A DNA stretch of 64,000 bases from Lutacidiplasma sp038729445. GTDB taxonomy: Archaea > Thermoplasmatota > Thermoplasmata > Lutacidiplasmatales > UBA184. The translations under genes were made by a program, and so were the position numbers. Each line of letters starts with the position of its first letter. The first letter of the stretch is position 1. Shown piece by piece: positions 53,451 through 63,899 of this stretch. The notes under the pieces were generated by a model that worked only from the letters and a program-made list of their open reading frames with translations, was not told where the DNA came from and made no database searches. The stretch lies in contig JAVYSA010000001.1 in NCBI GenBank assembly GCA_038729445.1, forward strand, positions 14,523 through 78,522. Direction: 5' to 3'.

Positions 53451-55032
53451 GGGCGGCGCGGACGAGCGCCAGGAACAGCGGATGGGGGGTTTCCGGCCGC
53501 GAGAGGAACTCCGGATGGTACTGGACCCCGACGAAGAACGGGTGGTCGGAGAGCTCCAGCACCTCCACGCGGCCGTCGACGCTGGTGCCGGAGATCCGCA
53601 GGCCGGCCGCGCGGAGCCGCTCGAAGTACGCCGGATTGATCTCGTAGCGGTGGCGGTGGCGCTCGACGATCTCGGTCCGTCCGTAGGTGCGGGCCGCCAG
53701 CGAGTCGGGGGTCAGGGCGATCCGCTGGGCGCCGAGCCGCATCGTCCCCCCCATCGCCCCGACCCCCTTCTGGGCCTCGAGGAGGCAGACGACCGGATCC
53801 GGCGTCTCGGGGGCGATCTCGGTGGTGTGGGCCTGCGGGAGCCCGAGGACGTGGCGGGCGAACTCGACGGCCGCCATCTGGAACCCGTAGCAGATCCCGA
53901 GGAACGGGATCCGGCGCGTCCGGGCCGCCTCGATCGCCTGCACCTTGCCCTCGACCCCGCGCGCGCCGAAGCCCCCCGGCACGAGGATCGCGTCGGACCG
54001 CTCGAGGCGGGAGGCGAGGGTGGGGTTCCGCGGCAGGTCCTCGGCGTCGTACCACTGCAGGTGGACCTCGGCGGCGAGGTGCCCCTGGACGTGGTGGAGG
54101 GCCTCGATGTGCGAGAGGTAGGCGTCGCGCAGCTCCGTGTACTTCCCCACGACCGCGACCTCCACCGCCGGCCCCCCCCGGCGGTACGTCTCGAGGAACT
54201 CCTTCCACGACCCGTAGTCGGGGGGCCGGTCGGGGATCGAGAGGAGGGAGGAGAGCAGGGGGCCGACGCCCTGGGCCTCGAGCACGAGCGGCACGTCGTA
54301 GACGATCGGCTGGTCCGGCACGCTGATGACGGCCTCGGGCGGGACGTCGCAGAAGAGCGAGATCTTTGCCTTGATGTCGGGCGCGAGCGGGGCGGGGCCC
54401 CGTGCGATGATGAGGTTCGGCCGGATCCCGATCGCCCGCAGCTCCCGGACAGAGTGCTGGGTCGGCTTCGTCTTCGCCTCTCCGACCGGGCCGACCACCG
54501 GCACCAGGGTCGTGTGGACGAAGGCGATCTGGCCGGGGCCGAGCTCGTAGGAGAGCTCCCGCAGCGCCTCCAGGAACGGCATCGACTCGATGTCGCCGAC
54601 CGTCCCTCCGACCTCGACCAGGATCACCTCCGCCCCGGCCGCCCGGGCGACCTCGCGGATGAGCCGCTTGATCTCCCCCGTCACGTGGGGGATGATCTGG
54701 ACGGTCGTCCCGAGATAGTCCCCCCGCCGCTCCTTCTCGATGACCGCGCGGTAGATCTTGCCCGTGGTCAGGTTGTGGGAGCCCGAGAGGCTCTGGTCGA
54801 GGAACCGCTCGTAGTTGCCGAGGTCGAGGTCCGCCTCGGTCCCGTCGTCCAGCACGAAGACCTCCCCGTGCTGGTACGGGTTCATCGTCCCGGCGTCGAC
54901 GTTGAGGTACGGGTCGATCTTGAGGATCGTGACCGGGATTCCCCGCGCCTTGAGCAGCCGTCCCAGGGAGGAGGTCGTGATCCCCTTGCCGAGGCCCGAG
55001 ATGACGCCGCCGCTGACCACGATGACCTTCAT
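53398..55032 (-). CDS. pyrG: CTP synthase
   Basis: 544 residues. The synthetase half opens with VSGGVISGLGKG (about 6-17, ATP loop) and DPYLNVDAGTMNPYQHGE. The class I glutaminase half has GICYGFQMA (about 383, with the nucleophile Cys) and VQYHPEF (about 509, His-x-Glu). It makes CTP from UTP and glutamine. Tyr replaces the usual Leu after the Cys-containing GIC, which is common in related glutaminases. TATA-like CTTTATCC at 55068-55075. It heads the pyrG-aspS-mcm unit. Confidence 0.97.
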   Translation of the reverse strand: MKVIVVSGGVISGLGKGITTSSLGRLLKARGIPVTILKIDPYLNVDAGTMNPYQHGEVFVLDDGTEADLDLGNYERFLDQSLSGSHNLTTGKIYRAVIEKERRGDYLGTTVQIIPHVTGEIKRLIREVARAAGAEVILVEVGGTVGDIESMPFLEALRELSYELGPGQIAFVHTTLVPVVGPVGEAKTKPTQHSVRELRAIGIRPNLIIARGPAPLAPDIKAKISLFCDVPPEAVISVPDQPIVYDVPLVLEAQGVGPLLSSLLSIPDRPPDYGSWKEFLETYRRGGPAVEVAVVGKYTELRDAYLSHIEALHHVQGHLAAEVHLQWYDAEDLPRNPTLASRLERSDAILVPGGFGARGVEGKVQAIEAARTRRIPFLGICYGFQMAAVEFARHVLGLPQAHTTEIAPETPDPVVCLLEAQKGVGAMGGTMRLGAQRIALTPDSLAARTYGRTEIVERHRHRYEINPAYFERLRAAGLRISGTSVDGRVEVLELSDHPFFVGVQYHPEFLSRPETPHPLFLALVRAALARQEVPGPAVRAPTLP

Positions 55033-55133
55033 CGCCGCCCCCCGGCCGTGTGGTATCGGGGTGGGAGGATAAAGCCTCCGGAGCCCGACGGGCCCGGACG
55101 CGCTCGGCAAGGCCGCGGGCCGGCCCGCCGGAC

Positions 55134-55919
55134 CTAGATCGGGACCTTCCGCCCGGCCATGTCGCGCTTGCAGCGCCCGAACTCCTGGTTCGCCAGCAGC
55201 GTGGGCCCGGGAAGGACCGGGCCGTCGACGCAGACGTGGACCGGGCCCATGGCGCAGGCGTCGCACATCCCGATCCCGCACTTCATCCACCGCTCGACCG
55301 ATCCGAAGGACGGGATCCCCCGGTCGGCGGCCATGGCGAGGGCCTTGCGCATCATGACCTCCGGTCCGCACGTCCACAGCGCGTCGAACGCCCCGCCGGC
55401 GGGCTCGGCGAGGAGGCGGGCGGCGAGCTCCGTCACGTACCCGCGATGCCCGAGGGTCCCGTCGTCGGTGGCGAGCTCGACCCGGGCCCCCGCGGCGCGC
55501 AGCCGCTCGGCGAAGAGGAGTTCCCGCGCCGTCGTCGCCCCGAGGGCGCAGACCACGGAGCCGCCGGCCGCGAGGACCGCTTCCGCCGCGGGCGCGAGGA
55601 CGGCCGTGCCCGAGCCGCCGCCCACGACCAGGACGCGGGAGGCCTCCATGTCGAAGCCGCGGCCGTAGGGACCCCGCAGCCCGATCCGGGACCCCGCGGG
55701 GATCCCCTGGATGCGGCGGCTGGTCTCCCCCATCGCCTTGACCGTGACCCCCTTGCGCGCCCCGTCCGTGTACGACAGGGACATCGGGAGCTCGTCGTCC
55801 CCCGGAACCCAGACCATGACGAACTGCCCCGGGCGGGCTGGGACCGGGTCGTCGAACCGCCACGTGACGGTCGAGGGGGTCTCCCCCACCCGTTCCGCGA
55901 TCGGGACGATCCGGTGCAC
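55134..55919 (-). CDS. pyrK: Dihydroorotate dehydrogenase electron-transfer subunit PyrK
   Basis: 261 residues. A ferredoxin-reductase-like FAD domain (residue 1 on, GQFVMVWVPG and the MSLSYTD FAD site) precedes an NAD domain with VLVVGGGSGTAVL (about 100-112). CGIGMCDACAMGPVHVC (about 210-226) binds the [2Fe-2S] cluster. It passes electrons from dihydroorotate via PyrD (class 1B) to NAD. GTG 55919 lies 7 nt after pyrD. A second TATA box inside pyrD (55939-55948) could drive pyrK alone. Confidence 0.93.
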   Translation of the reverse strand: MHRIVPIAERVGETPSTVTWRFDDPVPARPGQFVMVWVPGDDELPMSLSYTDGARKGVTVKAMGETSRRIQGIPAGSRIGLRGPYGRGFDMEASRVLVVGGGSGTAVLAPAAEAVLAAGGSVVCALGATTARELLFAERLRAAGARVELATDDGTLGHRGYVTELAARLLAEPAGGAFDALWTCGPEVMMRKALAMAADRGIPSFGSVERWMKCGIGMCDACAMGPVHVCVDGPVLPGPTLLANQEFGRCKRDMAGRKVPI

Positions 55920-55926
55920 GGCCCCG

Positions 55927-56895
55927 CTACGGCGCGGGCGATATAGCCTGTCGGCCGGCGACCCCTTCCCCGCCGCCCCGCCCGCTCCCGTGCGCGCGGC
56001 CGACAAGGTCCTCCAGGCGGCCGACCCCGTGCCGCTCCATCCACGCGGCGAGATTCCGCGCGATCCGGCCGAACGTCCCGATCCCGTCGAGGGCGACGGC
56101 GGTGCCGATCTCGACCGCGCCGGCCCCCGCCAGGAGGTACTCGACGACGTCGGTCGCGGTGCGGATCCCCCCGACCCCGATCACCGGCACGGAGACCGAT
56201 CGGGAGATCTGCCAGACCGCGGCAAGCCCCACCGGCTTGATCGGCGGGCCGCTCAGGCCCCCCAGCCCGTGGGCGAGCACCGGCCGGCCGAGCTCGGCGT
56301 CGATCGCCAGGGCCCGGACCGTGTTGATCGCGCTGACCGCGCGGGCCCCCCCCCGCTCGGCGGCCCGCGCGAGGGACGCTAGGTCGGCCGCGTTGGGGGT
56401 CAGCTTGGCGATGACCGGCACCCGGACCGCCCCGGCCACCGCCCGGACGACCGCCTCCACGGTCCCGGGGTCGCTGCCGATCTCCGTCCCGTAGCCCTCG
56501 GCGTGCGGGCAGCTCAGGTTGAGCTCGAGGGCGACGACGCCGGCATCGGCCATCGGCCCGGCGAGCGCGGCGAACTCCTCCGGGGAGCCCCCGAAGATCG
56601 AGCCGACGACGGTTGCGCCCGCTGCGACCGCGCGCCGGACCTCGGCGGGGTACTCGGCGACGCCCGGATTGGGCAGGCCCATCGCATTGAGCATCCCGCC
56701 CCCGTCCAGCGGCTCGACGGTTGGGTTCGGGTAGCCCGGTCGGGGCCCGGCACCGATCGACTTCGTGATCACCCCTCCGGCGCCGGCCGCCCACGCCCCG
56801 ACGAGCGAGTCCGCGCTCTCGCCCCAGATCCCCGAGGCGAGCAGGAGCGGGTTGCGCAGGGTCAGGGGACCGAGCCGCGCCGTCAGGTCGGGCAC
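55927..56895 (-). CDS. pyrD: Dihydroorotate dehydrogenase, class 1B catalytic subunit
   Basis: 322 residues. LLLASGIWG (about 21-29), LELNLSCPHAEGYG (about 123-136, catalytic Cys), KLTPNAAD (FMN-site Lys) and GVGGIRTATDVVEYLLAGA (about 245) are the landmarks. It oxidises dihydroorotate to orotate in pyrimidine synthesis, paired with PyrK. GTG 56895 is chosen because the TATA box at 56917-56926 lies 24-25 nt upstream. The last 25 residues are Gly/Arg-rich and overlap the region of the pyrK promoter. Confidence 0.95.
   Translation of the reverse strand: MPDLTARLGPLTLRNPLLLASGIWGESADSLVGAWAAGAGGVITKSIGAGPRPGYPNPTVEPLDGGGMLNAMGLPNPGVAEYPAEVRRAVAAGATVVGSIFGGSPEEFAALAGPMADAGVVALELNLSCPHAEGYGTEIGSDPGTVEAVVRAVAGAVRVPVIAKLTPNAADLASLARAAERGGARAVSAINTVRALAIDAELGRPVLAHGLGGLSGPPIKPVGLAAVWQISRSVSVPVIGVGGIRTATDVVEYLLAGAGAVEIGTAVALDGIGTFGRIARNLAAWMERHGVGRLEDLVGRAHGSGRGGGEGVAGRQAISPAP
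55939..55948 (-). promoter_or_regulatory. TATA-like box inside the 3' end of pyrD
   Basis: GGCTATATCG on the minus strand, about 25 nt before the pyrK GTG; a possible internal leaderless promoter. Confidence 0.5.
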
Positions 56896-56916
56896 GGGGA
56901 GGCGGACGGGTGCCCC

Positions 56917-56926
56917 GCTTAAATGG
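56917..56926. promoter_or_regulatory. Single TATA element between divergent pyrD and clpB
   Basis: GCTTAAATGG is the only AT-rich stretch in the 52-nt spacer. Its centre is about 25 nt from GTG 56895 (pyrD, minus) and about 26 nt from ATG 56948 (clpB, plus), so it may serve both directions. Confidence 0.55.
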
Positions 56927-56947
56927 CCTCGTGCCGGTGGTGAGACG

Positions 56948-59553
<2,606 letters not shown>

Positions 59554-59557
<4 letters not shown>

Positions 59558-60504
59558 GCGGCGTCACCGTCGCCGTCGTGGGGAGCCCCGGGCTCGCCGC
59601 GCAGCTCGGGAAGCGCTCGACCGCCTCCGACCTGACCCTCTTCGATGCCGCGAGGGACGGACACCACACGACGTTCGTGGAGCCGACGCACTTCCCCGAG
59701 AAGTTCTTCCCGCTCGCCCAGGCCCTCGCGATGGCCGACCGGGCGATCCTCGCGGTCGGGGCCCTCGACCGCGCGGTCGCCGAGACCATCGCGACGCTGG
59801 AGATGCACCGCGAGCTGCCCGTGACGGTGGTCCGGGGCCCGTCGGTCGGTCCCGAGGAGCTCGCCCGGGCCCTGCGCGGGAGCCGGCTCGCCTCCTCCCC
59901 GCCGGTCGACTGGAACCCGTCGTCCCTCCGCGAGATGGCCGTGGCCTGGCGCGTCCCGCCGGCCGACGGCGGGGTGCGGGTTCCCATCGACCACGCCTTC
60001 CCCGTGAAGGGCGTCGGGGCCGTGGCGCTCGGCGTCGTCCGCCGGGGCCGCCTGGCGGTCCACGAGACGCTGCGACTCTGGCCGACCGCTCGGACGGTCG
60101 AGGTCCGGTCGATCCAGGTCCACGACGTCGACGTGCGGGAGGCGCCGACCGGCGAGCGCGTCGGCGTCGCGCTGCGCGGGGTCGAGGCCGACGAGCTCGA
60201 GCGTGGCCAGATCCTCGCCCCGGCCTCCGGGGATGTCGGGGCCGTGCGGGAGCTCCGCGGCGGCCCCGTGGAGCGGTGCCGCTACTACCGGGGCGACTGG
60301 GGGGAGGGGACGCCCCTCACGGTCTGCGTGGGCCTGATGACCGCCCCGGCGACGGTCGCCTCGCTCGCCGCCGACACGATCGCAGTCACGGCCGACCGGC
60401 CGATCCCCGTCGCGGCGGGGGAGGCCGCCTACCTCGTCGACCTGAACGCCGCGGCGGGACCGCGGCTCATCGGCCGGTTCGCCCTTATGGCCCCGGGACC
60501 CTGA
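59554..60504 (+). CDS. EF-Tu/SelB-like protein with degenerate GTPase domain
   Basis: 316 residues. The first 125 residues keep the outline of a translation-factor G domain (VTVAVVGSPGLAAQLGKRST...; ADRAILAVGALDRAVAETIATLEMH), but no clean GxxxxGKS, DxxGH or NKxD motif is present. Residues about 145-220 form an EF-Tu domain 2 barrel (PIDHAFPVKGVGAVALGVVRRGRL...), and a domain 3-like barrel ends the protein. Archaea have such EF-1alpha/SelB relatives of unknown function. It is translationally coupled to clpB, which links it to stress or protein folding by position only. Confidence 0.75.
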
Positions 60505-60530
60505 AGCGCGACGGCGCGCGACCGCGGGGC

Positions 60531-61736
60531 TCAGGCGAACATCGTGACCGATTCCTTGCGGATCTCCTCGTCCCCGACGACCTTGTCGATCGCGCGGTCG
60601 AAGTCCGCGGCGGTCACGTGATCCCGCTCGGCCCGGATCGCCCACATGCCGGCCTCGGTGCAGATCGCCTTGATGTCCGCGCCGGTCGCCCCGTCGCAGC
60701 GCTGCGCGAGGGTCTCGAAGTCGATCTCCTCCCGGATCGCCATCCCGCGGGAGTGGATCCGGAAGATCTCGGCCCGGCCCGCGGCGGTCGGCACCGGGAT
60801 CTCGATGATCCGGTCGAACCGGCCCGGTCGCAGGAGCGCCTCGTCGAGGATGTCCGGGCGGTTGGTCGCCGCGATGATCTTGACGTTGGAGAGCGGCTCG
60901 AACCCGTCCATCTCGGCGAGCAGCTGCATGAGGGTCCGCTGGACCTCGCGGTCCCCGCTCGTCGCGACCTCGAGCCGCTTCGCCCCGATCGAGTCGACCT
61001 CGTCGATGAAGATGATCGTCGGGGCCTTCTCCTTCGCCAGCTGGAAGAGCTCCCGGACGAGGCGGGCCCCCTCCCCGATGTACTTCTGGACGAGCTCGCT
61101 GCCGACCAGGCGGACGAAGGTCGCCTGGGTGTGGTGGGCGACGGCCTTCGCGATCAGGGTCTTGCCGGTCCCCGGCGGCCCGACCAGGAGGACCCCCTTC
61201 GGAGGGTCGACCCCGACCTTGCGGTAGAGCTCGGCCCGCAGGAGCGGATACTCCACGGCCTCGCGGATGTCCCGGATCTGGTCGACCAGGCCCCCGATGT
61301 CCTCGTAGGTCACCGACGGCTTGTCGACGATCTCGCTCGCGGTGACCATCGGGTCGACCGACGCGGGGAGTACGCCCATGACCGCCAGCGTCTGCTTGTT
61401 GAGCGCGACGCGGCTGCCGACAGTCACCTTCGAGTGCTCGACGTTCTCGGCGGAGTTGACCACGAAGTCCGGACCGGTCGAGCTCTTGACGATCACCCGT
61501 CCGTCCGTCAGCACGTCGCGCACGCTCCCGACGATGAGCGGCGGGTAGCGCAGGCGGTCGAGCTCCGTCTTCAGCCGCTTGACCTCGCGCTGGAGCCGCA
61601 GGATCTCCGACTCCATGTAGTGCCGCTCGCTCTCGACGCGCTTGATCGCCTCGGCGAGCTGGGTGTTCCGCATCTCGAGGAAGCTGACGCGGTCGAACGC
61701 ATCCGGCCCGGTGGCAGGGGTCTCAGAATCGCTCAT
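60531..61736 (-). CDS. pan: Proteasome-activating nucleotidase (PAN)
   Basis: 401 residues. An N-terminal coiled coil (about 15-65) and an OB domain (about 70-135) precede one AAA+ domain with GPPGTGKT (about 183-190), IIFIDEVDSIG (about 240), RPGRFDR and the helical lid. This is the archaeal 19S-like unfoldase for the 20S proteasome. The C-terminus reads SVTMFA: the HbYX docking tail has Phe in place of Tyr. The divergent promoter (61795-61803) gives a leader of about 35 nt. Confidence 0.95.
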   Translation of the reverse strand: MSDSETPATGPDAFDRVSFLEMRNTQLAEAIKRVESERHYMESEILRLQREVKRLKTELDRLRYPPLIVGSVRDVLTDGRVIVKSSTGPDFVVNSAENVEHSKVTVGSRVALNKQTLAVMGVLPASVDPMVTASEIVDKPSVTYEDIGGLVDQIRDIREAVEYPLLRAELYRKVGVDPPKGVLLVGPPGTGKTLIAKAVAHHTQATFVRLVGSELVQKYIGEGARLVRELFQLAKEKAPTIIFIDEVDSIGAKRLEVATSGDREVQRTLMQLLAEMDGFEPLSNVKIIAATNRPDILDEALLRPGRFDRIIEIPVPTAAGRAEIFRIHSRGMAIREEIDFETLAQRCDGATGADIKAICTEAGMWAIRAERDHVTAADFDRAIDKVVGDEEIRKESVTMFA

Positions 61737-61794
61737 GGCTGTCGCTCGGAGGGCGCAGGGAGTCCTGGCACCGAGTGCATCAAAGCAAGCCCCC

Positions 61795-61803
61795 TTTATA
61801 AGG
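61795..61803. promoter_or_regulatory. TATA element between divergent pan and pantoate kinase genes
   Basis: TTTATAAGG / CCTTATAAA, nearly palindromic. It is about 32 nt from ATG 61831 (plus) and about 63 nt from ATG 61736 (minus). It makes ATG 61831 a better start than ATG 61816, which is only about 17 nt away. Confidence 0.6.
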
Positions 61804-61830
61804 AGTCTCGGGTCCATGGGCAACCCGCCG

Positions 61831-62760
61831 ATGACGGAGGAACGACGGATCGCCCGCGCCTTCGCACCGGGCCACGTCACCACCGTCTTCCGCCGGCCTC
61901 CCGCACCGTCCCGGGACCCCCGGGGCCGGGGCTCGATCGGCGCCGGTCTCGTCCTCGCGGCGGGCGCCCTTGCGACCGCGCGCTGGATGCCCGGGGAGGA
62001 GACAGGGTCCCGGCGCCTCCGCCTCCGCTCCGCGGACGGCGACGCCCTCCCGATCACCCGCGACGCCCTCGAGCGGCTGCTCCGCGATCGCCGCGGGACG
62101 CTCGAGGTCGAGGTCCGCCACGAGCTCCCCGTGGGCCAGGGGTTCGGCATGAGCGCCGCCGGGACGCTCGCGGCGACCCTCGCGGCCAGCGAGGTCCTTG
62201 GCCTGCCGAGGAGCCGGGCGGTCGCCCTCGCGCATCTCGCCGACTACTCCCACGGGGGGGGTCTGGGAGGGGTCGCCGCAATCCTCGGGGGAGGCTTCGA
62301 GATCCGGCGCCGGCCCGGCATCCCCCCGTGGGGGACCGTCGAGCACCGCCCCGGCCCCCCGAGCGTCATCGTCGGGGTCGCAGGGAGGCCACTGCCCACC
62401 GTCCGCATGCTGGCGCGCCGGGACCTCTCGGCCCGTCTCGAGCGGGCCTCCCCCGAATGGCCTTCCCTGGTCCGACGGCCCACCCTCCGGGCGCTCGGGA
62501 CGATCAGCGAGAGGTTCACCGATGCGGTCGGGGTCGCCCCCGAGGGGCTTTCCCGTCTCATCCGCTCCCTGCGGGGACCGGGCCGCTGGGTCGCCCAGGC
62601 GATGTTCGGACGGAGCTTCGTGGCGGTCCCCTCCACCGAGCGGGCCCGCGAGGAGATCCTCCGGACGCTCGAACGCCGGGGGATCCGGGCGGTGGAAGTC
62701 CCGACCGCGGCCCGGGGGGCGCACCGGCTCCCGCCGACGGGCCATGCGCAAGGATTTTAG
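61831..62760 (+). CDS. Pantoate kinase (GHMP family, archaeal CoA pathway)
   Basis: 309 residues from ATG 61831. ARAFAPGHVTTVF at the start is typical of pantoate kinase, and LPVGQGFGMSAAGTLAATLA (about 102-121) is the GHMP phosphate loop. YSHGGGLGGVAAILGGGFEIRRRPG follows. Archaea phosphorylate pantoate before joining beta-alanine, replacing the bacterial order of CoA synthesis. The partner phosphopantothenate synthetase is not in the window. Confidence 0.9.
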   Translation: MTEERRIARAFAPGHVTTVFRRPPAPSRDPRGRGSIGAGLVLAAGALATARWMPGEETGSRRLRLRSADGDALPITRDALERLLRDRRGTLEVEVRHELPVGQGFGMSAAGTLAATLAASEVLGLPRSRAVALAHLADYSHGGGLGGVAAILGGGFEIRRRPGIPPWGTVEHRPGPPSVIVGVAGRPLPTVRMLARRDLSARLERASPEWPSLVRRPTLRALGTISERFTDAVGVAPEGLSRLIRSLRGPGRWVAQAMFGRSFVAVPSTERAREEILRTLERRGIRAVEVPTAARGAHRLPPTGHAQGF

Positions 62761-62784
62761 AGGGGGGCCGGCTCGCCGCGCGCC

Positions 62785-63291
62785 ATGACGCGCAAGCCGG
62801 CCCGCATGTACCGGAAGATCGAGGGCCAGATCTACACCCGGCGGGAGTACATGGGCGGCGTGCCCGCCTGCCGGATCTCGCAGTTCGACACGGGCAATCT
62901 CACGCAGGAGTTCCCGGTCGCCCTCTCCCTCGCCGTCGACGAGGCCGGTCAGGTCCGGGACATGGCCCTGGAGTCGGCCCGCGTCAGTGCCGTGCGCGTG
63001 CTCGAGAAGGCGGCGGCGAACCAGTACCACCTCAAGGTCCGGCGCTACCCCCACCAGGTCCTGCGCGAGCACAAGATGGCCATGGGCGCCGGCGCCGACC
63101 GGATCTCCGACGGCATGCGCCGCGCCTTCGGCAAGCCAGTCGGACGGGCCGTCCGCGCCCAGATCGGGATGGAGATCCTGACGATCTACACCACCGAGGC
63201 GCACATCCCCGACGCGAAGGAGGCGCTGCGCAAGGCCTCCCACAAGCTACCCGTGCCGACCCGCGTCCGGATCACGAACTCGGCTTCGTAG
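62785..63291 (+). CDS. rpl10e: Ribosomal protein uL16 (archaeal L10e)
   Basis: 168 residues. RKPARMYRKIEGQIYTRREYMGGVP (about 3-27), KVRRYPHQVLREHKMAMGAGADRISDGMRRAFGKPVGRAA-like block (about 82-122) and IYTTEAHIPDAKEALRKASHKLP (about 134-156) identify uL16, a late-assembling large-subunit protein at the A/P-site tRNA elbow. A TATA-like GATTTTAG (62753-62760) overlaps the end of the pantoate kinase gene, about 28 nt before the ATG. The 3' end overlaps the converging Usp gene by 20 nt. Confidence 0.97.
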   Translation: MTRKPARMYRKIEGQIYTRREYMGGVPACRISQFDTGNLTQEFPVALSLAVDEAGQVRDMALESARVSAVRVLEKAAANQYHLKVRRYPHQVLREHKMAMGAGADRISDGMRRAFGKPVGRAVRAQIGMEILTIYTTEAHIPDAKEALRKASHKLPVPTRVRITNSAS

Positions 63292-63751
63292 CGCCGCCCG
63301 ACGGGTGGACGATCAGGACCGCCGCGTTCTTCACCGACTGGACCACCGCCGTCGAGACGCTCCCGAGCAGGATCCGCCGGGTCCGGCTCAGGCCACGGGA
63401 TCCGACCACGAACAGGGAGGAGGGCTCCCGCTCCTGGAAGCCGAGGACCTCGTCGACGACGACGCCCTCCACCGCGACGGCCCGCACGGAGGAGACTCCC
63501 TGGTCCCGGGCCTTCGCCGCGAACGTGTCCACGAGGGACTGGTACGACGGCAGCTCGCTCTCGGCCCCCTCCGGCACGACCCAAGGCTCGCCCGGGGTCA
63601 GGTAGACGGCCGGAGTCGGGGCGACCGTGAGGATGGTCAGGCGGGAACCGTAGCGCTTCGCGAGGTCGATCGCGACGTCGACCGCCTCCGCGGCATTGGC
63701 CGATCCGTCAACGGCGACCGTGATCGTCGGGAAGAGGGCAGCCTCGGTCAT
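63272..63751 (-). CDS. Universal stress protein (UspA family)
   Basis: 159 residues. ITVAVDGSANAAEAVDVAIDLAKR (about 10-33) and VVGSRGLSRTRRILLGSVSTAVV (about 113-135), with the G-2x-G-9x-G-S/T nucleotide loop, define an ATP-binding type Usp. The role in stress is general and cannot be narrowed. TATA-like CTTTGTAG at 63774-63781 lies about 25 nt before ATG 63751. Confidence 0.94.
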   Translation of the reverse strand: MTEAALFPTITVAVDGSANAAEAVDVAIDLAKRYGSRLTILTVAPTPAVYLTPGEPWVVPEGAESELPSYQSLVDTFAAKARDQGVSSVRAVAVEGVVVDEVLGFQEREPSSLFVVGSRGLSRTRRILLGSVSTAVVQSVKNAAVLIVHPSGGATKPSS

Positions 63752-63899
63752 CGGAGGCCGGACCGAGGCCGGCTACAAAGGGGTTTGGGAAGCCCGGCTT
63801 GACGGGCGTTCCCTCGGTCCCGGACCCGCGCCCCTAAGCCCGCCACAGGTCGCCGCCGGACGAACCCGCCGCCGCCGATCCACTCGAGCCCCGGGAGAG

